Origin: Mycobacterium sp. ACS1612
Lineage (GTDB): Bacteria > Actinomycetota > Actinomycetes > Mycobacteriales > Mycobacteriaceae
Assembly (NCBI RefSeq): GCF_001667505.1
Contig: NZ_LZHZ01000063.1
Coordinates: 186,001 to 250,000 of the forward strand
Length of the DNA stretch: 64,000 nucleotides
Direction of reading: 5' to 3'
A program made the position numbers and the translations under genes. The notes below the pieces were generated by a model. That model worked only from the letters and a program-made list of their open reading frames with translations, searched no databases and was not told the origin of the DNA. Of this stretch, positions 26,801-36,087 are shown piece after piece (the stretch's first letter is position 1; each line of letters opens with the position of its first letter).

Positions 26801-29800
26801 TGCCCTTGTCGATGTACTGACGGCGCGTGGTCACAAGCACCGGATCCTCGGATTGCCGATGTCGGACCCGGATGAGGAAAAGCTTGCCGACGCGTTGCGC
26901 GCTGCGGCGGTGGACGATTCGACTCTTCGCATCGTGCATGTCGGTGCGCTTGACGTCGGCGCGGCACCGTCGATGCGGTCCCTGCTGCGCATGCAGCACC
27001 GCGTCCTGGGCGGCACCCGACGGCTGCTTCGGGCCGCGAGCGCCGCGGAAGCGGGCGGACCCGTCTGGGTGGTGACGCGCGGTGCGCAGAAAGTCACTGA
27101 CGCCGACGCCGTCGCGCCGGATCAAAGTTGCCTGTGGGGCTTTGGTCGCGCCGCGTCGCTGGAGCTTCCGCAGGTGTGGGGCGGGCTGGCTGATCTGGCG
27201 GACGGCAGCACCGACGAATGGTCCCGGCTCGTCGACCTGATCAGCACGCCGCGTGATGCGACGGCCAGAGAAGACCAGGTCGCGCTTCGCGGTCAGGAAA
27301 TCTACGTGCCCCGGCTGGTCCGGCGGGACGAGGCGCCCAGCGGTGCGCCGGTGGAATTGCGCCAGGACGCAAGCTATCTGGTCACCGGCGGCCTTGGGTC
27401 CGTCGGATTGGAAATCGCCGGTTACCTGGCCGCCCGCGGCGCCAGGCATCTCGTGCTGACCAGCCGCAGAACGCCCAACGACGCCGCGCAGCAGCGCATC
27501 GCTGCTCTGGGCCAGCAGTACGGCTGCGAAATCCGCGTGGTCCCCGCTGATGTCGCCGACGCGCACGACGTGGCCCGTCTGCTGACCACGGTGCAGGCCG
27601 AACTGGCGCCGTTGGCAGGCATCGTCCACGCTGCGGGCGAGATCGGCACCACGCCGCTGAGCCACCTGGACGACAGCGAACTCGATCGGGTGTTCGCCGG
27701 AAAGGTCTGGGGCGCTTGGCATCTGGCCGAGGCGGCCAACGATCTGAGTCTGGACTTCTTCGTCTGCACGTCGTCGATCGCCTCGGTGTGGGGTGGATTC
27801 GGCCAGACCGCCTACGGTGCGGCCAACGCCTTCCTCGACGGGCTGGCCTGGCGACTGCGCGAACAAGGCATTCCCGGCATCAGCGTCAACTTCGGTCCAT
27901 GGTCGGCGGGGATGGCCGACGCGGAATCGCGCGCCCGACTGGACAAGCGCGGAATCCGCACGCTCTCCCCTGCCGACGCGCTGGCAGGCCTGGCCGACAT
28001 CCTTGCGGCGGGTTCGTCCGCGCACGGCGTGGTCGCGCGGGTTGACTGGGCCCGCTTCCTGCCCCTGTACCAGCAGGCAGGCAGGCGCGCGTTCCTCGCT
28101 GAGCTGGAACACGAAGTGCTCGACGCGGTGCCTGCGGTCACGCCGTCAGGGACGACGGACTTCGTGCAGCGGCTCACCAACGCGCCGGTGCAGCAACGCA
28201 AGAAGCTGGTGACCGATCACCTGCGTGATGCGGTGGCACAGGTGACGCGGGTCGACGCCAGCGAGATCCGCGAGGACGCCGGGTTCTTCGACCTCGGCAT
28301 GGATTCGTTGATGGCGGTCGAACTGCGGCGCCGGATCGAACAGGCCGTCGGCAAGGAAGTTCCGGTCACCCTGGTGATGGATCACCCGCGGTTGTCCGAC
28401 GCGGCCGACTATCTGCTGCACGACGTGCTCGGCCTCGGCGAGCAGGCGTCCGCGCCTGCGCGCGCGTCGATGGTGACCACACGCACCGACGAACCCATCG
28501 CCATCGTCGCGGTGTCCTGCCGATTCCCCGGCGCGCCCGATCCGGAAGCGTTCTGGGACCTGCTCGCCGCCGGTGTCGACGCGATTCGCGAAGTGCCCGA
28601 GGACCGGTTCGACATCGACGAGTTCTACGACCCCGACCCGGAAAGCGTTGGCAAGACCTACACCCGGTTCGGCGGGTTCCTCGATGCGGTCGACGGCTTC
28701 GATCCCGAGTTCTTCGGCATCTCCCCGCGTGAGGCCGTCTGGATCGAACCGCAACAGCGGTTGATGCTCGAAACCGTATGGGAGGGGCTGGAGAGGGCCG
28801 GCTACTCGCCCGCGGAGCTGCGGGGCAGCCGGACCGGCATCTTCGCCGGGGTGGCCGCCAACGAGTACGCCCACCTGCTGTCGTCAGAGTCGGTCGACAA
28901 GATCGAGCCGTACTTCATCACCGGCAACGCGCTCAACGCCATCTCCGGCCGAGTCGCGTTCGCGCTCGGCCTCGAAGGGCCAGCGGTGGCAGTCGACACG
29001 GCGTGCAGTTCCGCGCTGGTCGCGGTGCATCAGGCGTGTCAGGCGCTGCACGCAGGGGACTGCGATCTGGCGCTGGCGGGCGGTGTGAACGTGCTGCTGT
29101 CGCCGGTGACGGTGATCGCAGCCTCGCGGGCCAGGATGCTGTCACCGGTCGGGCGGTGCAAGACCTTCGACGCCTCCGCCGACGGCTACGTCCGCAGCGA
29201 GGGCTGCGGCATCCTGGTGCTCAAGAGGCTCAGCGACGCCCAGCGCGATGGCGATCGGATCTGCGCAGTCATCTCCAGCAGCGCGGTCAACCAGGACGGC
29301 GCGTCCAGCGGTTTGACGGTGCCCAACGGCGGTGCGCAGCAGCGGCTGATCGGGACGGCGCTGGCCCGCGCGGGCCTGACCGGCGGCGACGTCGACTATC
29401 TGGAGGCGCACGGCACGGGCACCCCGCTGGGTGATCCGATCGAGGTGCAGGCGGCCGCCGCCGCCTACGGCGACTCGCGTGAGGCGCCGCTGCTGATGGG
29501 TTCGGTGAAGACCAACATCGGGCACACCGAATCCGCCTCCGGCGCAGCGGGTCTGATCAAGGTGGTGCTTTCGCTGCAGCACGAGTTGTTGCCGCAGAGT
29601 CTGCACTTCGACACCCCGTCGCCGCACATTCCATGGGACTCGCTGCCGGTGCAGGTGGTCAGCGAGGCGACGCCGTGGCAGACCAACGGTAGGCCGCGCC
29701 GCGCAGGTGTGAGTTCATTCGGGTTCACCGGCACCAATGCGCACGTGTTGATCGAGGAGGCGCCGCGGCGACCCGCGGTCGCCGACGAGGAACCGGAGAC

Positions 29801-32800
29801 ACCGCAGCCGCCCGTCAACGTGCTGACGTTGTCCGCCCGTTCACCGGAAGCGTTGGCCGAGTTGGCACAACGGTACGAGGCGTGGTTGGCCGCCCATCCG
29901 GATGTCGACCTGGCCGACGTGTGCCTGACCGCGGGCACGGGCCGTTCGCACTTCGAACATCGCGCCGCGTTGGTGGTGGATTCGATCGAAAGCGCGCGCG
30001 GGGGTCTGGCCGACCTGGCCGAAAACCGCCTGCGCCCCGGCGTCGTCCGCGGCGAGCACACCAACCGCCCGACGACGGCCTGGTTGTTCACCGGTCAGGG
30101 CAGCCAGTATCCGGGCATGGCGCGCGAGTTGTTCGCCGCCGAACCGGTGTTCGCCGAGACCGTGACCCGCTGCGCGGAGGCCGTCGACGACATGCTGCCG
30201 CGTCCGTTGCTCGAGGTGATGTTCGCGACGGATCGCGAGACCGCAGGCAAGGCGGCAGATGCGTTGCGGGACACATCATTTGCGCAGCCCGCGCTATTCG
30301 CCGTCGAGATGGGCCTCGCCCGGCTCTGGCAGTCGTGGGGCATCGAGCCCGACGTGGTGCTCGGACACAGCGTCGGCCAGTACGCGGCCGCGTGTGTGGC
30401 CGGAATGTTCAGCCTCGAAGACGGCGCCCGACTGATCGCCGAGCGTGGTCGGTTGTTCGGCAGCCTGCCCGAGGGTGGGCGCATGGTGGCGGTGTTCGCC
30501 GACCCCAAGCACGTCGAGGAGGTGGCCAGCGAGTTCCCTCGGGTCTCGGTGGGCGCCTACAACGGGCCCAACACCGTGCTCTCCGGGCCAGGCGAGGACC
30601 TGCAGCAGGTCGTCACCCGGTTCGAGGAAGAGGCGATTCGCTGCACATGGTTGCAGACCAGCCACGCCTTCCACTCCGAACTGCTGGACCCCGTGCTCGA
30701 CGAGTTCGAGTCGTACGCGGCCCAATTCACGTTCGCCACCCCCGCACTGCCGTTGGTCTGCAACCGCACCGGCGCCGTGCTCACACCGCAGACGCCGATG
30801 GATGCGCAGTACTGGCGGCGGCATTCCCGCCAGCCCGTGCAGTTCGCCGAGAGCGTGCGCACCGCGGCGGCGCTGGGCTGCACGGTGTTGATGGAGATCG
30901 GTCCGCAACCGGTGCTGACCGGGGCGGCGGTTCAGGTGTGGCCGGAACATCTGGCCGCGCCGCGGGCGATCGTCTCGCTGCGCAAGGGCGTCGGCGACCG
31001 ACGTCAGATCGCCGATGCGCTGGCCGCGGCCTATGTCGGCGGCCACCGACCGGATTTCGCTGCGCTGCATCGTGGTTCGCGCCGGGTGCTGGAACTGCCC
31101 ACCTATCCGTTCCAGCGGCGCCGGTTCTGGCCGAAGTCGGCGGGCATGTCCGTGACGGGCGGTTTCGGTGAGGCGTCGGGAATCCTGGGCACCGGTAAGG
31201 AACTGGCCTCCGGCGACACCGTCTACACCAGCAGGTTGTCGGTCAAGTCGCAGCCGTGGCTGTCCGACCACGTCATCTACGGCACCGTCGTGGTGCCTGG
31301 CGCGACCTATGCCGCGATGGCGCTGGCCGCGGTCGGCACGCCCGCGCACGCCAAGGACGTCTTCTTCTACGAGCCGATCATCCTGCCGGAGAAGAGTTCT
31401 CGCGAGGTGCAGCTGACGCTGCATCCGCTGGAGCACGACGGTGAAACGCGCTTCCAGGTGCACAGCCGTCCGTACGGTGAACGCGGCGCGGAGTGGTCGT
31501 TGAACGCCGAAGGCACCGTCGTGTCCGGCGCGGAGAACGAGCAGGCGGCAGAGAACGAGCCTGTCGACGAAGCCGTCGAGCGGCTGGAACGCATGCGCCC
31601 GCAGGAACTGTTCGAGACGTTCGCCGATCTGGAATTGGCGTGGGGGCCGACGTGGTCCGGTTCGCTGAAGTCGCTGTGGCTCGGTGAAGGTGAGGCGATC
31701 GGTGACGTCCTGGTCGGCGAGGAACTCGCGGAGCAACTGGGCACCGAACCGATGCACCCGGTGCTGATGGACCTGTGCACCGGCGTCGCGTTCCCTGCGT
31801 TTCCGGCGCTGCTCGCAGCCGAGCAGGGGGTGAGCGATCTGTTCCTGCCGTTGCGGTACGGGCAGGTGACGCTGCGCGAGAAGATGCCGAGGCGGTTCTA
31901 CTGCCGGGCACGGTGGCACGAGAGCGCGCTGGACAACGAAACCCAGGTCTTCGACATCGACTATCTCGACCGAAACGGCAAGCACCTGGGTGGGATTCGC
32001 GAGTTCACGGTGAAACGCGCACCCCGCGAGGCATTGCTGCGTGGTCTCGGCGGTGACGCCACCCGGCTGCTGTACACCCTGGGCTGGCACGAGGTGCCGG
32101 TGGCGGGCGACGATCCCGCCGCGGCGAACGGCACGTGGCTGATCGCCGGCTTCGACGAGTTGGCGGCCAAGGTGCCCGGCTGCATCCCGTTCGATCGCGA
32201 CATCGACACCGAGCCGCTGGGACAGGTGCTGGCGCAGGCGCACGAGCGCGGCATGGGCTTCTCCGGCGTGGTCTGGCGCAGCGGCGCGGCCACCGCCGAC
32301 GAGTCGATCGCCGACGCCACCGCCCGACTGGAAGCCGAGATCGCCAACCTGCTCAGCGCCGTGCACACCGTACAGGGCGGCCTGAAACTGCCCGGCGGCC
32401 TGTGGATCGTCACCGAACGGGCGGTCGCCACCGAGTCCGGCGAGCCGGTCGACCCGATGCAGGCCGCGCTGTGGGGCTTCGGCCGCACCGCGATCAACGA
32501 GGAACCGGCGTTGCGCGCCAAGCTCGTCGACTGCGACGGATCGCCGGAAGCCGTGCAGTTGCTGTCCAGTCTGCTGGGCACGCCCGTCGACGAGCCGGAA
32601 CTGGCTCTGCGCCAGGGGAAGTTGCTGGCGTCCCGGCTGCTGCCGTGGGCGCGCAGCGGCAATCTCACCGTCCCGCGCGCAGGCGATTTCGCGCTGGCGC
32701 CCACCGAACGCGGTGCGATCGACAATCTGCGGCTGACCGAACGGGACGTCGCGCCGCCCAACGAGGGCTACGTGCAGGTCCGGGTCGAGGCCGCGGGCCT

Positions 32801-34772
32801 CAACTTCCGGGATGTGCTCAACGTCCTCGGGTTGTATCCGGGCGATCCGGGGCCGATCGGCGGCGACTTCGCCGGTGTCGTCACGCAATTGGGTGAAGGC
32901 GCGACCGGACTCGAGGTGGGCCAGCGCGTCTACGGCTCCATGCAGGGTGCGTTCGCCAGCCGGTTCAACGTGCCTGCCCAGTTCCTGGCGCCGATCCCGG
33001 ACGGGGTGAGCGCGGTCGAAGCCGCGACGATCCCCGCCGCGGCGCTCACGGTGCGGCTGTCGTTCGACTGGGCGCAGCTCAAGCCGGGCGACAAGGTGCT
33101 CATTCACGCCGCGAGCGGCGGTGTCGGCCTTGCTGCCGTCCAGATGGCCCAGCAGTGCGGGGCAGAGGTGTTCGCCACGGCAAGCACCTTCAAGCGCGCG
33201 ACCCTGCGCAAGCTCGGCGTGCAGCACGTGTACGACTCGCGCACAACAGATTTCGCCGACCAGATTCTGGCGGACACCGACGGCGCAGGTGTGGACGTGG
33301 TGCTCAACAGCCTGACCAGCGAGGGTTTCATCGAGGCGACACTGAAGGCCACGGCCCAGAACGGCCGCTTCGCCGAGATCGCCAAGCGCGATATCTGGAC
33401 GCCGGAGCAGATGGCCGCGGTCCGTCCCGACATCGCCTACGAGGTCGTCGCGCTGGACACGGTGATGTTCACGGAACCCGACCGCATTCGCGACCTGCTC
33501 ACCGAGGTGTCGGACGGACTGGCGAACGGCCAGTGGACGCCGCTGCCGGCCGAGATCTACCCGCTGACGGAGGCCAGGACCGCGTTCCGCCGCATGCAGC
33601 AGGCGCGGCACATCGGCAAGATCGTGGTGCAGATCCCCAATCCGCTTCAACCGCGGGCGGATCGAAGCTACCTGATCACCGGCGGCCTCGGCGCGATCGG
33701 ACTGCACACGGCGTCGTATCTGGCCCAACTCGGCGCCGGTGACATCGTGTTGACCAGCAGGCGGGCGCCCGATGCCGGAGCACAACGGACGATCGACGAC
33801 ATCACCGAGCGCTACAAGTGCCGAATCCACGTGCACTCAGCCGATGTCGGCGACGAGGCCGAAGTGGTGGCACTGTTGGAGAAGATCCGCGCGGAGTTGC
33901 CGCCACTCGCGGGTGTGGTCCATCTGGCCGGTGTGCTCGACGATGCGCTGCTGTCCGCGCAGAGCGTCGGGCGGTTCCGGGCGACGTTGGCGCCCAAGGC
34001 ATTCGGCGCCTGTCACCTGGACCGGCTGACCAAGGACGAGGCGCTGGACTTCTTCATCGTGTCGTCGTCGGTGTCGAGCTTGTTCGGTTCACCGGGGCAG
34101 GCCAACTACGCAGCCGCCAACGCACTGCTCGACGGCCTTGTCGCGCAGCGACGGGCGAAGGGGCTGCCCGCCACGGGCATCAACTTCGGTCCGTGGGGCC
34201 AAGGCGGCATGGCGTCGTCGGACGCCGCGACCGCCAACATCAGTGCCCAGGGCCTGGTGCCGCTGGATCCGTCGGCCGCACTCAGTGCACTCGCCGAGGT
34301 GGTGGCCAACGGCACCGGACAGGCCACGGTGCTCAAGGCCAACTGGCAGCGCGCCGCGAAGGTGCTCGGCAGTTCCCGGCCGCCGATCCTCGACCTGGTG
34401 CTACCGAGTGCGGTCGGCGAGGTGACCGGGGACAGCGAGTTGCTCAAGCAGTTGCAGGAGATCCCGGTGCCGCAGCGCGCCGCCTTCGTCACCGAGTTCC
34501 TTCAGCGCGAGGTGCAGAACTTCCTGCGACTGGCGCAGCCGCCCGCCGCGAGCAGTCGGTTCCTGGACCTCGGCACGGACTCGCTGATGGCGATCGAACT
34601 CCGCAACCGGCTGCACAGTCAGTTCGGCGGCGCGTTCACGATCAATGCGACCGCGGTGTTCGACTACCCGACCATCGGTGGGCTGGCCGAATATCTGGTG
34701 AATCAGCTGCCCGACGCGGAAGAGACTGTGGAGGAAGCACAACCAGCGGAGGTCAGTCAGCCCACCGGCTAG
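23832..34772 (+). CDS. pks: Bimodular type I polyketide synthase for phleic acid chains of TPP
   Basis: 3646 residues; AAGGAGGA lies 7 bases before the ATG. Module 1: KS (C184, H319, H359), AT (S636 in GHSVG), KR (TGGLGSVG at ~1184) and ACP (S1492). There is no DH or ER between AT and KR. Module 2: KS (C1725), AT (S2180), DH (H2480 in the HxxxGxxxxP motif), ER (GGVGLA at ~3096), KR (TGGLGAIG at ~3284) and ACP (S3584). Both AT domains carry HAFH and GHSVG, the signatures for malonyl rather than methylmalonyl. Phleic acids repeat a four-carbon unit with one double bond. Iterative use of one fully reducing and one partly reducing malonyl module fits that unit, although module 1 would need a dehydratase acting in trans. 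No thioesterase is present; chains are released by transfer. Confidence 0.93.
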   Translation: MGSAGHPFEPATRFAIIGYAARLPGARDADEFWDVLREGRDAISEVPKDRWDVDEFFDPEPGAPGKVVTRRAGFVDDVTGFDAPFFGMSTREVRLMDPQHRILLETAWRAVEHAGIAPTSLADTNTGVFVGLATHDYLGMASDELTYPEIEAYMAIGTSNAAAAGRISYRLGLQGPSVAVDTACSSSLVAIHQACQALRLGECDLALAGGANVLLTPATMITFSSAQMLSPDGRCKTFDAAADGYVRGEGCGVIVVKRLEDALRDGDRIRAVIRGSAINQDGASGGLTVPNGVAQQRVIADALKRAGLRPSDVGYLEAHGTGTSLGDPIEAQAAGEVLGAGREPSQPLLMGSVKTNIGHLEAAAGIAGVIKVVLSLEHELLPRHLHFENPSPHIPWDRLAVEVVKEPTPWERNCRPRIAGISSFGFAGTNAHVILEEAPEQSAPDTTASEDRRFNVLPVSARTPAALAQLAGDYRGWLAAHPEATLADVCFTAGAARAHLEHRAALVVNSRESAIELLGALADDRPAPGLVRGETHDTPKTAWLFTGQGSQYPGMAKELYGGEPVFAETVDRCAAAIADVLEKPLLDLIFEVDGLDSDATLRQTAHAQPALFAVEMGLARLWQSWGLDPDVVLGHSVGQYAAACVAGVFSLEDGALLMAERGRLFGSLPAGGRMVAVFAAAERVEAITDEFPSLSVAAYNGANTVLSGPATDLEKAAASLAADGVRCDWLETSHAFHSALLDPILDEFESYADRFSYRAPQRLLIDNRTGAALGRSVKLDGAYWRRHARQPVQFAKSVRTLADLNCKVLLEIGPRPVLTAAALGAWPDQVTAPRVIASLRPNIADQRQITEAVADAYVMGHRPDFAALGHTHARKVDLPTYPFERRQYWFRDNLAADRPGRTRPDATRTQAVRLLEDGRIDELATLLGDGDRQTIDVLTRLAAQHNQQRTTQSIADDRYEFRWEPSGAPIGADGLESTWILIGEDTEAIRALVDVLTARGHKHRILGLPMSDPDEEKLADALRAAAVDDSTLRIVHVGALDVGAAPSMRSLLRMQHRVLGGTRRLLRAASAAEAGGPVWVVTRGAQKVTDADAVAPDQSCLWGFGRAASLELPQVWGGLADLADGSTDEWSRLVDLISTPRDATAREDQVALRGQEIYVPRLVRRDEAPSGAPVELRQDASYLVTGGLGSVGLEIAGYLAARGARHLVLTSRRTPNDAAQQRIAALGQQYGCEIRVVPADVADAHDVARLLTTVQAELAPLAGIVHAAGEIGTTPLSHLDDSELDRVFAGKVWGAWHLAEAANDLSLDFFVCTSSIASVWGGFGQTAYGAANAFLDGLAWRLREQGIPGISVNFGPWSAGMADAESRARLDKRGIRTLSPADALAGLADILAAGSSAHGVVARVDWARFLPLYQQAGRRAFLAELEHEVLDAVPAVTPSGTTDFVQRLTNAPVQQRKKLVTDHLRDAVAQVTRVDASEIREDAGFFDLGMDSLMAVELRRRIEQAVGKEVPVTLVMDHPRLSDAADYLLHDVLGLGEQASAPARASMVTTRTDEPIAIVAVSCRFPGAPDPEAFWDLLAAGVDAIREVPEDRFDIDEFYDPDPESVGKTYTRFGGFLDAVDGFDPEFFGISPREAVWIEPQQRLMLETVWEGLERAGYSPAELRGSRTGIFAGVAANEYAHLLSSESVDKIEPYFITGNALNAISGRVAFALGLEGPAVAVDTACSSALVAVHQACQALHAGDCDLALAGGVNVLLSPVTVIAASRARMLSPVGRCKTFDASADGYVRSEGCGILVLKRLSDAQRDGDRICAVISSSAVNQDGASSGLTVPNGGAQQRLIGTALARAGLTGGDVDYLEAHGTGTPLGDPIEVQAAAAAYGDSREAPLLMGSVKTNIGHTESASGAAGLIKVVLSLQHELLPQSLHFDTPSPHIPWDSLPVQVVSEATPWQTNGRPRRAGVSSFGFTGTNAHVLIEEAPRRPAVADEEPETPQPPVNVLTLSARSPEALAELAQRYEAWLAAHPDVDLADVCLTAGTGRSHFEHRAALVVDSIESARGGLADLAENRLRPGVVRGEHTNRPTTAWLFTGQGSQYPGMARELFAAEPVFAETVTRCAEAVDDMLPRPLLEVMFATDRETAGKAADALRDTSFAQPALFAVEMGLARLWQSWGIEPDVVLGHSVGQYAAACVAGMFSLEDGARLIAERGRLFGSLPEGGRMVAVFADPKHVEEVASEFPRVSVGAYNGPNTVLSGPGEDLQQVVTRFEEEAIRCTWLQTSHAFHSELLDPVLDEFESYAAQFTFATPALPLVCNRTGAVLTPQTPMDAQYWRRHSRQPVQFAESVRTAAALGCTVLMEIGPQPVLTGAAVQVWPEHLAAPRAIVSLRKGVGDRRQIADALAAAYVGGHRPDFAALHRGSRRVLELPTYPFQRRRFWPKSAGMSVTGGFGEASGILGTGKELASGDTVYTSRLSVKSQPWLSDHVIYGTVVVPGATYAAMALAAVGTPAHAKDVFFYEPIILPEKSSREVQLTLHPLEHDGETRFQVHSRPYGERGAEWSLNAEGTVVSGAENEQAAENEPVDEAVERLERMRPQELFETFADLELAWGPTWSGSLKSLWLGEGEAIGDVLVGEELAEQLGTEPMHPVLMDLCTGVAFPAFPALLAAEQGVSDLFLPLRYGQVTLREKMPRRFYCRARWHESALDNETQVFDIDYLDRNGKHLGGIREFTVKRAPREALLRGLGGDATRLLYTLGWHEVPVAGDDPAAANGTWLIAGFDELAAKVPGCIPFDRDIDTEPLGQVLAQAHERGMGFSGVVWRSGAATADESIADATARLEAEIANLLSAVHTVQGGLKLPGGLWIVTERAVATESGEPVDPMQAALWGFGRTAINEEPALRAKLVDCDGSPEAVQLLSSLLGTPVDEPELALRQGKLLASRLLPWARSGNLTVPRAGDFALAPTERGAIDNLRLTERDVAPPNEGYVQVRVEAAGLNFRDVLNVLGLYPGDPGPIGGDFAGVVTQLGEGATGLEVGQRVYGSMQGAFASRFNVPAQFLAPIPDGVSAVEAATIPAAALTVRLSFDWAQLKPGDKVLIHAASGGVGLAAVQMAQQCGAEVFATASTFKRATLRKLGVQHVYDSRTTDFADQILADTDGAGVDVVLNSLTSEGFIEATLKATAQNGRFAEIAKRDIWTPEQMAAVRPDIAYEVVALDTVMFTEPDRIRDLLTEVSDGLANGQWTPLPAEIYPLTEARTAFRRMQQARHIGKIVVQIPNPLQPRADRSYLITGGLGAIGLHTASYLAQLGAGDIVLTSRRAPDAGAQRTIDDITERYKCRIHVHSADVGDEAEVVALLEKIRAELPPLAGVVHLAGVLDDALLSAQSVGRFRATLAPKAFGACHLDRLTKDEALDFFIVSSSVSSLFGSPGQANYAAANALLDGLVAQRRAKGLPATGINFGPWGQGGMASSDAATANISAQGLVPLDPSAALSALAEVVANGTGQATVLKANWQRAAKVLGSSRPPILDLVLPSAVGEVTGDSELLKQLQEIPVPQRAAFVTEFLQREVQNFLRLAQPPAASSRFLDLGTDSLMAIELRNRLHSQFGGAFTINATAVFDYPTIGGLAEYLVNQLPDAEETVEEAQPAEVSQPTG

Positions 34773-35847
34773 CTTCCACCTCCGGCGGCAGCACGGACTG
34801 CATCGGCACGTCGAGGCCGTCATAGATGCCCGGCTTCTGGTCGGCCAGCCAGTTGAGCGCGCCGAGCAGCCGGTTGGCGGCGGTGGTGTTGCCGCCGTCG
34901 GCGCGGGTGCCGCCGGGTACGTCGGCGCGGCTGACGATGGTCAGCCGCGGATCGCCGTCGACGATCACCCGGTGGTCGCCGACGCCTCCCCGATCGGCGT
35001 CGTCGGGGTAGGGCCAGTCCGGCGCGCACGAGGAGTGGATGCGGGTGATGTGGTCGATGACGACGCGTTCGCGGCCCTTCGACTTGCCGACCACCTTGAG
35101 CCAGAACGCGCCCTGCGTGCCCTTCTCGAATCGGCCCATGACGGTGTCGACGGACTCCTCCAGTGGCAGCCGCTCGACCTCCTCGGTGATCTCGTCGATC
35201 TCCAAGCCAAGGCCGCGTCCGATCAGCCGGATGTTGCCGCCCCACACCATGGTCGGGATCGACGGCAACAGCATCATCGGCACCTCATCCATGGGGCCGC
35301 CGAAGCCGCACGACACCTTGACCGCGTACGGCTGGTCGTAGGTGGAGTAGTCGAAGATTTCCTGGCAGCGGATGGCCTTGATCCGGGTGCACAGCCCCGC
35401 CGCGATGACGGCCAGCGCGTCGTTACCCCAGCCGGGATCCACCCCGCTGACGAGCAGCGAACCTCGGCCCTCCTCGGCGGCCGCGGTCAGCCGTTGCACC
35501 CATTCTTCAGGCGCCGACCGCGGGTCGTAGAGCGAGTACAGCGACGGGGTGACGACGTGCTTACCCGCGCGCAGGCAGCAGACGATGTCGGCGACGGCGT
35601 CATCGGGCCTGATGTCGCCGGAGGCCATGTAGGCCACCGCGTCGCAGTCGGCCAGGACCGCATCGACGTCGGTGCTGGCGGTGACGCCGGTGTCGGCGTC
35701 GAGGCCGGCGAACTTCGCGGCGTCCTTACCGTCCTTGTCCGGCGACGACGTGATGACGCCCGCCAGCCGTAAACCCGGAAACGCCGCCGCCGACCTGATT
35801 GCCGTCGAGCCCATGTTGCCTGTTCCCCACACCGCCACCCGAAGCAC
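34753..35847 (-). CDS. Dihydrodipicolinate reductase-like NAD(P)-dependent oxidoreductase
   Basis: 364 residues, GTG start. The N-terminal Rossmann domain shows VAVWGTGNMGSTAIR, followed by the DapB-type strand DADTGVTASTDVDAVLADCDAVAYM and the AGKHVVTPS region. The C-terminal half matches the mycobacterial 'dihydrodipicolinate reductase' paralogues (related to 2,4-diaminopentanoate dehydrogenase) rather than true DapB of lysine synthesis, which is shorter. Substrate is unknown. The end overlaps the convergent pks stop by 20 bp. The promoter faces fadE5 across a 240-bp gap with two operator-like sites. Confidence 0.85.
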   Translation of the reverse strand: MLRVAVWGTGNMGSTAIRSAAAFPGLRLAGVITSSPDKDGKDAAKFAGLDADTGVTASTDVDAVLADCDAVAYMASGDIRPDDAVADIVCCLRAGKHVVTPSLYSLYDPRSAPEEWVQRLTAAAEEGRGSLLVSGVDPGWGNDALAVIAAGLCTRIKAIRCQEIFDYSTYDQPYAVKVSCGFGGPMDEVPMMLLPSIPTMVWGGNIRLIGRGLGLEIDEITEEVERLPLEESVDTVMGRFEKGTQGAFWLKVVGKSKGRERVVIDHITRIHSSCAPDWPYPDDADRGGVGDHRVIVDGDPRLTIVSRADVPGGTRADGGNTTAANRLLGALNWLADQKPGIYDGLDVPMQSVLPPEVEASRWAD

Positions 35848-35993
35848 CCGGACACCCTATCGAGGGCCCGCGTGATCAACCTCACAAAGCGCCAAACCGC
35901 CTGCTCAGGCGCCTGTCAACTGCGGTTTTGAGCTCCCGACCAACCACCCGGTTACTTAGGCAGCGGAAATGTCTCCGCAGCGGTTTGAGTTGT

Positions 35994-36037
35994 AGTTACC
36001 GATGGGTATAGTTCGGGCGAGTTACTGGTGGGTAACT
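35994..36037. promoter_or_regulatory. Tandem operator-like sites upstream of fadE5
   Basis: Two sites share AGTTAC-N6-GTA: 35994-36011 (AGTTAC-CGATGG-GTATAG) and 36020-36037 (AGTTAC-TGGTGG-GTAACT). The second is a perfect inverted repeat and the first a degenerate copy, 26 bp away. They lie 50-94 bp before the fadE5 start, in the divergent promoter region. A further half-site, GGTTAC, is at 35951-35956. The regulator is not identified. Confidence 0.45.
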
Positions 36038-36087
36038 TAGTCCAAAGTACCCAACCACATGTGTGGCTAACTCGATGAGGAGGAACC

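Noticed and set aside
25701..28112. Another 803-codon minus-strand frame inside pks
   Set aside because: Shadow of the high-GC pks coding strand with no recognisable domain.
30294..33836. Very long minus-strand open frame (1180 codons) opposite the PKS
   Set aside because: It mirrors the codon bias of the pks gene, has no ribosome binding site, and its composition (Arg, Gln, His and Gly rich) is unlike a real protein.
15482..34772. Glycopeptidolipid, lipooligosaccharide or sulfolipid cluster
   Set aside because: No peptide synthetase, glycosyltransferases or sulfotransferase are present, and the PKS is bimodular with malonyl-type AT motifs, which fits TPP.
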